This document shows positions 15,402 through 22,768 of a stretch of 35,611 bases of DNA, piece by piece. The stretch is taken from positions 391-36,001 of the forward strand of contig JAPUDW010000420.1 in the NCBI GenBank assembly GCA_027492915.1, written 5' to 3'. A model generated the notes under the pieces. It was not told the origin of the DNA. It saw only the letters and a program-made list of their open reading frames with translations, and searched no databases. The position numbers and the translations under genes were made by a program. Source of the DNA: Bacteroidota bacterium (lineage in GTDB: Bacteria; Chloroflexota; Anaerolineae; Aggregatilineales; Phototrophicaceae). The number at the start of each line of letters is the position of its first letter. Positions within the stretch are counted from its first letter, which is position 1.

Positions 15402-16652
15402 ATGAATACGAAGCGCGTTGTGGTAACCGGCCTCGGCGTGATTAGCCCGTTGGGGAACACGGTTGCCGACACATGGGCGAATGCGTTGGCGGGTAAAAGT
15501 GGAATCGACTGCCTGACAGGCATCAACGACATGGACAATAACGTGCGGGTGGCGGGCATTGTCAAGGATTTTGACGCGGTGGCTCGCTTCGGTGCGCGTG
15601 AGGCACGGCGGTTGGACAAGGCCAGCCAGTTTGGCATGGCGGCAGCCGAGCAAGCGCTGCTCGACAGCGGCCTGAAAATCACCGAAGAAAATATGTATGA
15701 GGTCGGGTGTGTCATCGGTACTTGCGTTGGCGGTATCGAGTCGATGGTGGATGCGACTATAGATTTCGAGGAGCGTGGGCAGCGCGGCGTGAGTCCGTTG
15801 GCGATCCCGCGTATCCTCGTGGACAGCCCATCGGGTCGCGTTTCGATGACGCATAACCTGCGCGGCCCGAACTTCGCGATTGTTTCGGCCTGCGCAACCG
15901 GCAACAACTGTATCGGTGAAGCGGCGGATATGATCCGGTTGGGTCGGGCGAAGGCCATCTTAGCGGGGTCTAGCGAGGCAACGTTGATTCCGATGGTGCT
16001 GGCAGGCTTCGATAATATGAAGGCACTGGCACACTATACCGGCGGCGACCCGACGGTGATTTCGCGCCCCTTCGACCTGAATCGCGGCGGCTTCGTGGCA
16101 GGGGAAGGCGCGGCTATCCTGATGCTCGAAGATTTGGACTTCGCGCTGGAACGCGGCGCTCACATTTACGCCGAGATCACGGGCTACGGGCATACATCGG
16201 ACGCCTACCACATTACCGCCCCGCGTGAGGACGGCGTATCAGCGGCGGAAGCGATGAGGCGTGCGCTGAAGGATGCGGATTTGAAGCCTGAAGCTATTGA
16301 TTACGTCAACGCGCACGGCACGAGTACGCAGCTTAACGACAAGAGCGAGACGACCGCGATGAAGCTGGCATTGGGCGATCACGCCTATAAAATCCCAATC
16401 AGTTCTACCAAGTCGATGACAGGGCATATGCTGGGGGCAGCGGGGGCGATTGAAGCGCTGTTTTCAATCCTCGCCATCCGCGACAACCAGATACCGCCGA
16501 CCATCAACCTCGACACGCCTGACCCGGATTGCGATCTCGACTACACGCCGAATGTGTCGCGCAAGCACACTGTTAAGCATGCTATGAGCAACTCGTTCGG
16601 CTTTGGTGGGCATAACACGGTGCTGGTCGTCAGCCAGTACGAAAAGGTATAG
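15402..16652 (+). CDS. fabF: 3-oxoacyl-[acyl-carrier-protein] synthase II (beta-ketoacyl-ACP synthase)
   Basis: 416 residues, the normal FabF length, beginning RVVVTGLGVISPLGNTV. The catalytic triad is complete: C164 in VSACATGNNC, H305 in VNAHGTSTQLND and H342 in SMTGHMLGAAGA. The C-terminal NSFGFGGHN loop is also present. FabF condenses malonyl-ACP with acyl-ACP in the cytoplasm to lengthen fatty acids. It leads a tight run with a PaaI-type thioesterase (six bases on), a HIT protein and two more genes. No other fab genes are nearby; a secondary or specialised ketosynthase is possible, but the sequence looks like a housekeeping KAS II. A ribosome site AAAGGA lies about ten bases before the ATG. 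Confidence 0.93.
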   Translation: MNTKRVVVTGLGVISPLGNTVADTWANALAGKSGIDCLTGINDMDNNVRVAGIVKDFDAVARFGAREARRLDKASQFGMAAAEQALLDSGLKITEENMYEVGCVIGTCVGGIESMVDATIDFEERGQRGVSPLAIPRILVDSPSGRVSMTHNLRGPNFAIVSACATGNNCIGEAADMIRLGRAKAILAGSSEATLIPMVLAGFDNMKALAHYTGGDPTVISRPFDLNRGGFVAGEGAAILMLEDLDFALERGAHIYAEITGYGHTSDAYHITAPREDGVSAAEAMRRALKDADLKPEAIDYVNAHGTSTQLNDKSETTAMKLALGDHAYKIPISSTKSMTGHMLGAAGAIEALFSILAIRDNQIPPTINLDTPDPDCDLDYTPNVSRKHTVKHAMSNSFGFGGHNTVLVVSQYEKV

Positions 16653-16658
16653 CGCGAT

Positions 16659-17102
16659 ATGGAAAACGGTTTAGATACACTGCGCCCGATGATCGGGCAA
16701 ACGACATCCAACAGCCCCTCACCACTGGGGTGCTGGTTGAACGGTACGCTGCAAGAAGTCGGCGAGAATGGTGTCAAGATTGCCTACGTTGTGCGGGCAG
16801 AAATGACCAATCCGGTTGGCATCTTGCACGGTGGCATGGTGGCGACGATGCTGGACGACATTATGGGCATGACAATTATGGTGAAGTATCAGGCGAACTT
16901 GGCTCAGTTCTTTTACTCGACCGTCAATTTGCATGTGGATTACCTCGCCAGCGCCCGTGAAGGTGCGACCGTGATTGCTTCGTCGAGCATCACCAAGGCG
17001 GGTAACAAGATTATGAACGCCGAGGGTTGGCTGCACGACAGCAGCGGCAAACTGCTGGCGCACAGTACATCTAATTTACTCAAGGTTGAAATTCGGGCGT
17101 AG
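16659..17102 (+). CDS. PaaI-family hotdog thioesterase
   Basis: 147 residues, typical for the PaaI/YdiI class of acyl-CoA or acyl-ACP thioesterases. The signature NPVGILHGGMVATMLDDIMGM holds HGG at 57-59, with the central hotdog helix, followed by strands LHVDYLASAREGATVIASSS and a C-terminal DSSGKLLAHSTSNL strand. These enzymes hydrolyse acyl thioesters and usually form tetramers. Position directly behind fabF suggests trimming or release of acyl chains, an inference. Its stop (TAG) overlaps the GTG start of the HIT gene by one base, indicating translational coupling. Confidence 0.88.
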   Translation: MENGLDTLRPMIGQTTSNSPSPLGCWLNGTLQEVGENGVKIAYVVRAEMTNPVGILHGGMVATMLDDIMGMTIMVKYQANLAQFFYSTVNLHVDYLASAREGATVIASSSITKAGNKIMNAEGWLHDSSGKLLAHSTSNLLKVEIRA

Positions 17103-17476
17103 TGCGTGTCCAACGATTGCTGTTCAAGGTGGCGTGTTCACCCATCGCCACCTTTTTCATCGGGTGGGTTTTTGCACACATGAGTTTTGCTATTCCGGTT
17201 CATCGGCTGCGTGAGACAGAGCGCTTAATGGCTTTTTACCATCCTCAGCCGAGTTATCCCCTGCATATCCTGATTGTACCTAAGAAGGCTATTCCTTCGC
17301 TGATGCATGTCACGGCGGCAGATGCGGCATTTACGGCAGACCTTATGCAAACTGTGCAGAGTCTGGTGAGTGAGTTGCACTTGGAAACGCGTGGCTATCG
17401 CTTGATGGTCAATGGCGGCGAGTATCAGGATGTGCCGCAGCTTCACTTCCATTTGATTTCGGAGCATGATGAATAA
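17102..17476 (+). CDS. HIT-family (histidine triad) protein with N-terminal hydrophobic segment
   Basis: 124 residues from a GTG overlapping the previous stop. Residues about 6-30 (LLFKVACSPIATFFIGWVFAH) are hydrophobic and may anchor the protein. The HIT fold follows: MAFYHPQPSYPLHILIVPKK, then LMVNGGEYQDVPQLHFHLISE. The triad H-x-H-x-H-x-x appears as Q113-L-H115-F-H117-L-I, so the nucleophile-position and third histidines are kept while the first is Gln. HIT proteins hydrolyse or transfer nucleotides from phosphoramidates and dinucleotides. A membrane-anchored copy within a fatty-acid operon is unusual. It overlaps the next gene. Confidence 0.82.
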   Translation: MRVQRLLFKVACSPIATFFIGWVFAHMSFAIPVHRLRETERLMAFYHPQPSYPLHILIVPKKAIPSLMHVTAADAAFTADLMQTVQSLVSELHLETRGYRLMVNGGEYQDVPQLHFHLISEHDE

Positions 17477-17951
17477 GTATCTTTCGACACGCAAAGGGCG
17501 TATCGTCGCGGGGGTGTTGGTCGTCGTTATTGTTGCGGGTATCGTCGGCCTGCTCTGGGCGACTAATGTGTTCGGCTGGCGGGTATGGCGCTTGCAAGAA
17601 GTACAGGCGTTCATCGGCGCATCGTTGCCGGATGAGGCGGCGGATATCCAATTCACGACTCGTACCACGCCTGTTCGTATCCTGTGGCTGCGTTACAGCC
17701 TTCCGGCAAACGCCGATATGCAGACCTTCGTAGCGGCGATGGGCAGTCCACCGCTTGAAGATAGCTTTACGCCGTTCCCTGCGCCTAATCCTCAGGAAGC
17801 CGCGATTACGTGGTGGCAGCCGACCGCTAGTACAATCTACAGCGGTGTGTACTGGAACGCTGGCAGTAAGGTTATCGAGGTGCTGGCTGACCGCAGCGAC
17901 AGCAGCCGAACATGGGTTTATGTAAGGGCGTATGCGCTCGGTAACAATTAA
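17469..17951 (+). CDS. Membrane-anchored protein of unknown function
   Basis: 160 residues from the second of two adjacent ATG codons (17466 is the other), preceded by GGAG. A basic start (MNKYLSTRKGR) leads into one membrane helix (IVAGVLVVVIVAGIVGLLWA), after which about 120 residues would face outside. The outer part has the pattern VRILWLRYSLPANADMQTFVAAMGSPP and AAITWWQPTASTIYSGVYWNAGSKVIEVLAD, a small alpha/beta domain I do not recognise. The gene overlaps the HIT gene by eight bases, so it is translated with it. Confidence 0.7.
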   Translation: MNKYLSTRKGRIVAGVLVVVIVAGIVGLLWATNVFGWRVWRLQEVQAFIGASLPDEAADIQFTTRTTPVRILWLRYSLPANADMQTFVAAMGSPPLEDSFTPFPAPNPQEAAITWWQPTASTIYSGVYWNAGSKVIEVLADRSDSSRTWVYVRAYALGNN

Positions 17952-17963
17952 GTTGCACCACCC

Positions 17964-18512
17964 ATGAGTTCGATCCCAACGGTGTTGAGCCATTATTATG
18001 AAGCCGCCAACGGCCCTTTTCGCAGCTTGTCGGATTTACCACGCGACGAAGCCGAGCACGTATTGGCAGCCATTCGGCAGTCAGGAAAAGGGTTCGCCAG
18101 CCAGCGTAAAGACGGCTACCTAACCGTGCGCGATGCAGTGGAAACGCGAGTACGGCAGTTGTTCATCGCCAAAGGTGGAGCGCCGAAACGTCAGCATCCA
18201 CATTCGATGGTGCTAGGGGAGTCGGCGTGGATTAAGCAGTGGTATGCGGATGGGCGCGAACTGCAAATTCCGCTGGCGCACTTTTCGCCGCAGATCGTCA
18301 GTTTTACCTATGGCGACATTTTCCCGGCCATGCGTTATCAAGATGGTAAAGCCTATCGTGGGCAGGTGTATACGCTGCACGAACTAGAGGCGCTTATCGG
18401 GCAGTACGGGCTGCCGCAGGAATGGAATGCTGATGGACATTTCGGGCCAGAGCGTTATATCGAAGCACAGGTGTGGGACGACCTGCCGCTGCTCAAATAT
18501 CTGTCGCCATGA
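17964..18512 (+). CDS. Conserved hypothetical protein
   Basis: 182 residues starting 12 bases after the preceding stop, so part of the fabF transcript. Features seen are FRSLSDLPRDEAEHVLAAIRQSGKGFASQRKDGYL, a basic RVRQLFIAKGG, PKRQHPHSMVLGES (two histidines) and a conserved-looking SFTYGDIFPAMRY. No signal peptide, membrane segment or nucleotide-binding motif. The even hydrophobic pattern and family-like motifs support a folded cytoplasmic protein, but I assign no function. Its stop is TGA, one of the genes showing that TGA terminates normally here. Confidence 0.75.
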   Translation: MSSIPTVLSHYYEAANGPFRSLSDLPRDEAEHVLAAIRQSGKGFASQRKDGYLTVRDAVETRVRQLFIAKGGAPKRQHPHSMVLGESAWIKQWYADGRELQIPLAHFSPQIVSFTYGDIFPAMRYQDGKAYRGQVYTLHELEALIGQYGLPQEWNADGHFGPERYIEAQVWDDLPLLKYLSP

Positions 18513-18565
18513 AAATTGAGTATGATTAATCGCACATTACCAGCGTCTACTCAACGGAGTTGCTT

Positions 18566-18949
18566 ATGTCCGGCTACAATCCGCAAGAGCAATCGCAATC
18601 TACACCTGTTACACCACGCAGTAAAATCCTAATCATCATCTTGGGTATCATTGCGGTCGCCTGTGTGGGGCAATTTATTTTTATGGTCATGCGCCTTGCA
18701 AATATCTCTGACTTTCCGTCGGAACAGTGGGGCATTATCCAGCTTTCGACCAACATGCAAATCATCATCAGCATTTTCGGGTTGGTGTGTCTGTATGGCA
18801 CATGGAATCGAGATCGCAAGCTGACCTACGGATTTTATGGGGTTGCAGTGTTGAATATCGCTTTTTCGCTGTATGCAAACCAACCGCTGCTGGTACTGGC
18901 CTCGGTCGTGGCAGTGGTCTTGCATCTGTTTGCGCGGCGTTATACCTAA
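18566..18949 (+). CDS. Small membrane protein, four helices
   Basis: 127 residues from the ATG at 18566, with ACGGAG seven bases upstream; a TTG at 18560 would sit too close to it. Hydrophobic helices lie at about 24-45, 55-75, 85-100 and 104-120 after a polar Gln/Ser/Thr-rich start. No known family is evident. It stands 53 bases beyond the preceding gene and could be the last member of that operon or independently expressed. Confidence 0.65.
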   Translation: MSGYNPQEQSQSTPVTPRSKILIIILGIIAVACVGQFIFMVMRLANISDFPSEQWGIIQLSTNMQIIISIFGLVCLYGTWNRDRKLTYGFYGVAVLNIAFSLYANQPLLVLASVVAVVLHLFARRYT

Positions 18950-19064
18950 CGGGCTGGCTTTAAGTGGCACTATAGACCGCTGTTCAAAAGCTGCAAGATA
19001 GGGTGGTATAAAGTCATCTGACATCAAATAGAAGATTAACGTTATCCAATATAGGGTCGGGTTT

Positions 19065-19817
19065 ATGGCAGCACTTCATACACGGCGTTCAGAATTTATC
19101 GCCGGTATCCGTGACACGTTTCCACTGGTCGTTGGTGCGATTCCGTTCGGGCTTATCTTCGGGGCGTTGGCGGTGAATAACGGGCTAACACCAGCCGCAG
19201 CGATGGGTTTTTCGCTGTTTGTGTATGCTGGATCGTCACAGTTCATCGGGGCGGGGTTGGTGGGGCAAGGTGTCAGCATGGCGTTGATTATCTTCACCAC
19301 GTTTATCGTCAATGTGCGACATGCATTGTACAGCACGACGTTGGCACCACATATGAAACATTTATCTCAACGGTGGCTGCTGCCGTTGGGTTTCTGGCTA
19401 ACGGATGAAACGTTTGCGGTGGTGGTGACCCGTTATAACCAGCCAGATACATCACCGTTTAAACATTGGTATCACCTCGGCTCGTCGGTCATCATGTACC
19501 TCAATTGGAATTTCTGGACATTCGTCGGTTTGGTGGCGGGGCAAACCATCCGTGCCGAGGATTTAAGCCGTTATGGGCTGGCCTTTGCAATGGATGTGAC
19601 CTTTATCGGCATGATTATTCCACAGTTGAAGAACCGACCAATGGTGCTGGCGGCGTTAGCGGCAGGGTTAAGCGCGGTGCTGCTGAACGGTCTGCCAAAT
19701 AAGCTCGGGTTGATCGTAGCCGTATTCATCGGCATCGGCATGGGTTTGCTGGCAGAACGGTTTATGAAGGCCGAAAATGCGACGACTACGGTTGAAGTAG
19801 ATGGAATGCCGTCATAA
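19065..19817 (+). CDS. azlC: AzlC-family branched-chain amino acid permease, copy 1
   Basis: 250 residues, normal AzlC length. It has the core motif [19 protein letters not shown], the segment [13 protein letters not shown], the [10 protein letters not shown] loop and several membrane helices. AzlC forms an exporter of branched-chain amino acids (and analogues) with the small AzlD subunit, encoded 770 bases on. The next gene is a near-identical second copy (about 222 of 250 residues equal by my count), with even the bases before the ATG (TAGGGTC then GTTT/CTTT) repeated. A TATAAA at about 19010 with TG upstream is a possible -10. Confidence 0.88.
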   Translation: MAALHTRRSEFIAGIRDTFPLVVGAIPFGLIFGALAVNNGLTPAAAMGFSLFVYAGSSQFIGAGLVGQGVSMALIIFTTFIVNVRHALYSTTLAPHMKHLSQRWLLPLGFWLTDETFAVVVTRYNQPDTSPFKHWYHLGSSVIMYLNWNFWTFVGLVAGQTIRAEDLSRYGLAFAMDVTFIGMIIPQLKNRPMVLAALAAGLSAVLLNGLPNKLGLIVAVFIGIGMGLLAERFMKAENATTTVEVDGMPS

Positions 19818-19837
19818 ACGACAGTAGGGTCAGCTTT

Positions 19838-20590
19838 ATGGCAGAACACCATACACGGCGGTCAGAATTTATCGCTGGAATACGAGACACATTTCCGCTG
19901 GTCGTCGGTGATCCAGCCTATGCTCTAGTATTCGGGGCATTGGCGGTGAGCAACGGATTATCACCGGCGGCAGCGATGGGTTTTTCGCTGTTCGTGTATG
20001 CCGGATCGGCGCAGTTCATCGCGGCGGGGCTGGTGGGGCAAGGCGTGAATATGGCGCTGATTATCTTCACCACATTTGTTGTCAATGTGCGTCATGTGTT
20101 GTACGGTACGACATTGGCACCACATATGAAGCATTTGCCACAGCGTTGGCTGCTGCCGTTGGGCTTCTGGCTAACGGACGAAACGTTTGCGGTGGTGGTG
20201 ACCCGTTATAACCAGCCGGATACGTCAGCCTTTAAGCACTGGTATCATCTTGGCTCGTCGGCTATTTTGTACCTGAATTGGAACCTGTGGACGTTCATCG
20301 GTCTGGTGGCGGGGCAAACCATTCGTGCCGAGGATTTAAGCCGTTATGGGCTGGCCTTTGCGATGGATGTGACTTTCATCGGCATGGTTGTTCCGCAGTT
20401 AAAAAATCGACCAATGGTGCTGGCGGCGTTAGCGGCAGGGTTAAGCGCAGTGCTGCTGAATGGTTTGCCGAATAAGCTGGGATTGATCGCAGCCGTATTC
20501 ATTGGCATTGGTGTGGGTTTGCTGGCGGAACGGTTTATGAAGTCCGAAAATGCGACGACTACGGTTGAGATGGATGGGATGCCGTCATGA
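19838..20590 (+). CDS. azlC: AzlC-family permease, copy 2 with altered core motif
   Basis: 250 residues, same length and no gaps relative to copy 1. Of about 28 differing residues, five are consecutive: positions 25-29 read DPAYA instead of AIPFG, in the motif of the first membrane helix that is otherwise conserved, while the flanks remain identical. The other changes are scattered and conservative. The duplication therefore looks fairly recent with focused change at one site, perhaps altering substrate path. Its TGA stop overlaps the azlD start as ATGA, so this copy is translationally coupled to azlD and is the likely main partner. Confidence 0.87.
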   Translation: MAEHHTRRSEFIAGIRDTFPLVVGDPAYALVFGALAVSNGLSPAAAMGFSLFVYAGSAQFIAAGLVGQGVNMALIIFTTFVVNVRHVLYGTTLAPHMKHLPQRWLLPLGFWLTDETFAVVVTRYNQPDTSAFKHWYHLGSSAILYLNWNLWTFIGLVAGQTIRAEDLSRYGLAFAMDVTFIGMVVPQLKNRPMVLAALAAGLSAVLLNGLPNKLGLIAAVFIGIGVGLLAERFMKSENATTTVEMDGMPS

Positions 20591-20907
20591 ATGAAGTATT
20601 ACTGATTTTAGGGATGACACTGGTTACGTTTATACCACGTTACGGTGTGCTGGCATTGATGGGACGGGTTCAGATGCCGAAGCCGTTGTTTAATGCGCTG
20701 CGCTATGTGCCGGTGACAGTGCTTTCGGCGATTGTGATGCCGGATTTGCTGCTGAAGGATGGCAGCTTGAACCTTGCCATCAACAACAGTTTTTTGGCGG
20801 CGGGAATCATTACGATATTGGTGGCGTGGCGTACTAAGAACTTGCTGCTGACGATTGTGCTGGGTATGGTGGCGTTGTGGGTGTGGCGGGTCGTGTTTCC
20901 GGTCTAA
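20587..20907 (+). CDS. azlD: AzlD-family small permease subunit
   Basis: 106 residues with four hydrophobic helices: [79 protein letters not shown]. The TFIPRY motif and [15 protein letters not shown] block are characteristic of AzlD. It pairs with AzlC to export branched-chain amino acids across the inner membrane. ATGA overlap with the second azlC; one small subunit therefore serves two large-subunit copies. A strong hairpin terminator follows directly. Confidence 0.88.
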   Translation: MNEVLLILGMTLVTFIPRYGVLALMGRVQMPKPLFNALRYVPVTVLSAIVMPDLLLKDGSLNLAINNSFLAAGIITILVAWRTKNLLLTIVLGMVALWVWRVVFPV

Positions 20908-20945
20908 AAATTTGCCTGTTAAACAGGCGGAACAGGCAAATTTTT
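20906..20945 (+). terminator. Rho-independent terminator after azlD
   Basis: A 15-base perfect stem, AAAAATTTGCCTGTT at 20906-20920 pairing with AACAGGCAAATTTTT at 20931-20945, over a ten-base loop. The right arm itself ends in a T run. It begins at the azlD stop codon and is nearly symmetric, so it could work in both directions. Confidence 0.9.
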
Positions 20946-21080
20946 GCCGAATTTGTGCCATTTGTGAAGGCGCGGTTTAGTTCTACAAACTGTTTTCTAA
21001 CCTCAATTGTTCGTGGGTATGACGTGAATGGAGGCGGATGGTGCAGCGGGATTATTAACAGAATAAGCACACCATTACGG

Positions 21081-21109
21081 TAGATGGATCGCCGGAAAGA
21101 TGCTATAGT
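21081..21109 (+). promoter_or_regulatory. Predicted promoter of the AraC-type regulator
   Basis: TATAGT at 21104-21109 with TG one base upstream (extended -10), and a weak TAGATG 17 bases further up. It lies inside the longest frame of the downstream gene, which supports a start at 21147 rather than 21084. Confidence 0.45.
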
Positions 21110-21146
21110 GATTTTTGTGGTTATTATGTGCCGGGAGAAATCCACT

Positions 21147-21557
21147 GTGCCTTTGATGCCTCATAAGCAAGTTCGTCTCGCCCGTCTTGTCTTGGATCGC
21201 AGTTATAACACCCCCATCACCATTGACGATTTAAGCCGCGAAGTTGCCCTGTCGCCCTATTACCTGATCCGCACGTTCAGACGAGTTTATAAGCAAACGC
21301 CGCATCAATATCTGGTGGGGCAGCGGATTGCCAAGGCTAAGGAACTTCTGCGCAGTTCCGACTTGAGTGTGACCGAGATTTGCGTGACGGTTGGCTTTGA
21401 AAGCTTGGGATCATTTAGTACCTTGTTTCGCAAAGTTGCCGGTATGGCACCGAGCGCTTACCGCGAAAGCTGCCCCCCGACCCCCACCCCCAAACCCGCT
21501 TACATTCCGTTTTGCATCTGCTTAAAATATGATATTGAAGATCAAGCTATTCCTTAA
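21147..21557 (+). CDS. AraC-family transcriptional regulator, DNA-binding domain only
   Basis: 136 residues from the GTG at 21147, chosen because GGGAGAAA lies just upstream and a promoter falls inside the longer frame that starts at 21084. Residues about 5-108 hold the two helix-turn-helix units of AraC proteins: TIDDLSREVALSPYYLIRTFRRVYKQTPHQYL and DLSVTEICVTVGFESLGSFSTLFRKVAGMAPSAYR, split by the linking helix. A Pro/Thr tail follows (SCPPTPTPKPAY). There is no N-terminal ligand domain, so any signal must come from a partner. The VOC-protein gene 77 bases downstream is a common neighbour of such short AraC proteins and the probable target. Confidence 0.85.
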   Translation: MPLMPHKQVRLARLVLDRSYNTPITIDDLSREVALSPYYLIRTFRRVYKQTPHQYLVGQRIAKAKELLRSSDLSVTEICVTVGFESLGSFSTLFRKVAGMAPSAYRESCPPTPTPKPAYIPFCICLKYDIEDQAIP

Positions 21558-21634
21558 AACAGGGCAATTTTCGAGAAGTCAGCGCAGCACAAATGTTTTA
21601 TAATTCTGACATGTGCCAGATGAGGAGATGACAG

Positions 21635-22048
21635 ATGATAAACAGACTTTCGGTCGCAACCATTTGGGTTAAAGATCAAAACGAGGCGCTGCGTTTTTAC
21701 ACAGAAAAGCTGGGTTTCGAAATCCGCGCGGATTTTACGAACCGCGATTATCGTTGGCTTACCGTCGGCTTGAAAAACCAGCCTGAAATGGAATTTCAAC
21801 TGGCGGCGTTGAAAGTAAGCCACGCACTGACTCAGGAAGAAGTCGATAACCTGACCAAGCTGGTGGAAGCCGGTCAGCTTGGCATTGGCCCGTGGAAAAC
21901 GGACGACTGCTATAAAACCTACGAGGCGCTCAAAGAGAAGGGTGTCGAGTTCGTGCAGCCGGCAACTGACCGCCCCTATGGGACGATTGAGGCGATCTTC
22001 AAAGATAACAGCGGCAATGTCATGGTACTCACACAGGATAAGCAGTAG
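21635..22048 (+). CDS. VOC-family (glyoxalase / bleomycin-resistance fold) protein
   Basis: 137 residues with GAGGAG eight bases before the ATG. It has paired beta-alpha-beta-beta-beta modules: INRLSVATIWVKDQNEALRFYTEKLGFEIRADF in the first and the GIGPWKTDDCYKTYEALKEKGVEFVQPATDRPYGTIEAIFKDNSGNVMVL block in the second, the usual vicinal-oxygen-chelate ending. Such proteins open or isomerise C-C or C-O bonds using a metal, or bind antibiotics; activity cannot be chosen here. Co-directional with, and probably controlled by, the AraC-type regulator upstream. Confidence 0.85.
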   Translation: MINRLSVATIWVKDQNEALRFYTEKLGFEIRADFTNRDYRWLTVGLKNQPEMEFQLAALKVSHALTQEEVDNLTKLVEAGQLGIGPWKTDDCYKTYEALKEKGVEFVQPATDRPYGTIEAIFKDNSGNVMVLTQDKQ

Positions 22049-22120
22049 CACGGCGACCGGCAACGATGATTGTTCGTATCATCAACTGATCTGCATTCAA
22101 TATGAGGAGAGGACATAACC

Positions 22121-22564
22121 ATGAGTCCAGCGACTAAAAAAACGACCACCAAGAAAGACAAGGCATTTTCGGCGGAAGAACGCGCGGCGATGAAGGAACG
22201 CGCCAAAGAGTTGAAGGCGGCTGCAACTCGCGAAGAAGGCGAGAAAACCCTGCTTGAGAAGGTTGAAGAGATGCCGGAAGCTGAACGGGCGATGGCGAAA
22301 AAGATCCATGAGATCATCAAAGCCAACGCGCCCGAACTCGCACCAAAAACGTGGTACGGTATGCCAGCCTATGCCAAGGACGACAAAATTCTGTGCTTCT
22401 TCCAAAGTGCGCAGAAGTTTGGTTCACGCTATGCGACACTCGGCTTCAACGACGTTGCGAAGCTCGACGACGGGGATATGTTTCCAGTTGCCTACGCGCT
22501 GATGGATTTGAACGCAGCCGAGGAGAAAAAGATCACTGCGCTGATTAAGAAGGCTGTGGGCTAA
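22121..22564 (+). CDS. DUF1801 / YdhG-like domain protein
   Basis: 147 residues with GAGGAGAGG upstream. A basic Lys/Thr-rich and then charged helical N-terminus (1-55) precedes the DUF1801 core: KTWYGMPAYAKDDKILCFF, then RYATLGFNDVAKLDDGDMFPVAYAL and a final Lys-rich helix. The YGMPAY and LDDG-x-(M/W)-(F)P motifs are typical of this family, which includes the Bacillus iron-chaperone-like YdhG proteins. The biochemical role is unsettled. It lies 72 bases behind the VOC gene, plausibly in the same transcript, and ends before a palindromic hairpin. Confidence 0.82.
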   Translation: MSPATKKTTTKKDKAFSAEERAAMKERAKELKAAATREEGEKTLLEKVEEMPEAERAMAKKIHEIIKANAPELAPKTWYGMPAYAKDDKILCFFQSAQKFGSRYATLGFNDVAKLDDGDMFPVAYALMDLNAAEEKKITALIKKAVG

Positions 22565-22614
22565 GGACGCGGCAGCGGTTCATTCGCGTGAACTAAATAG
22601 CAAAATTAATACAA

Positions 22615-22632
22615 TGGCCGGTTAACCGGCCA
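22615..22632 (+). terminator. Perfect palindrome after the DUF1801 gene
   Basis: TGGCCGGTTAACCGGCCA is an 18-base perfect palindrome followed by CGTTTGTTTT, about 50 bases after the stop. As RNA it would form a GC-rich stem with a tiny loop and a partial U tract. I read it as a terminator, though such a loop-poor palindrome could also be a protein-binding site. Confidence 0.55.
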
Positions 22633-22675
22633 CGTTTGTTTTGAGGGTATAACCCCCTCCGTCGCTGACGCGACA

Positions 22676-22697
22676 CCTCCCCCGTAAACGAGGGAGG
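22676..22697. repeat. Dispersed CCTCCC...GTAAACGAGGGAGG palindrome, copy 2
   Basis: CCTCCC (22676-22681) and GGGAGG (22692-22697) arms around a GTAAACGA-type core; the same element, shortened, occurs at 9404-9423. Just upstream is a GTCGCTGACGCGAC hairpin (22661-22674), so two adjacent hairpins occupy this gap between convergent genes. Confidence 0.65.
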
Positions 22698-22768
22698 CAA
22701 AAGATGCGGAAGTGGTTATAGGATGTGAGGCGCAAAGCTTACGCCCCTACGAAGATGCATCTAACGCT

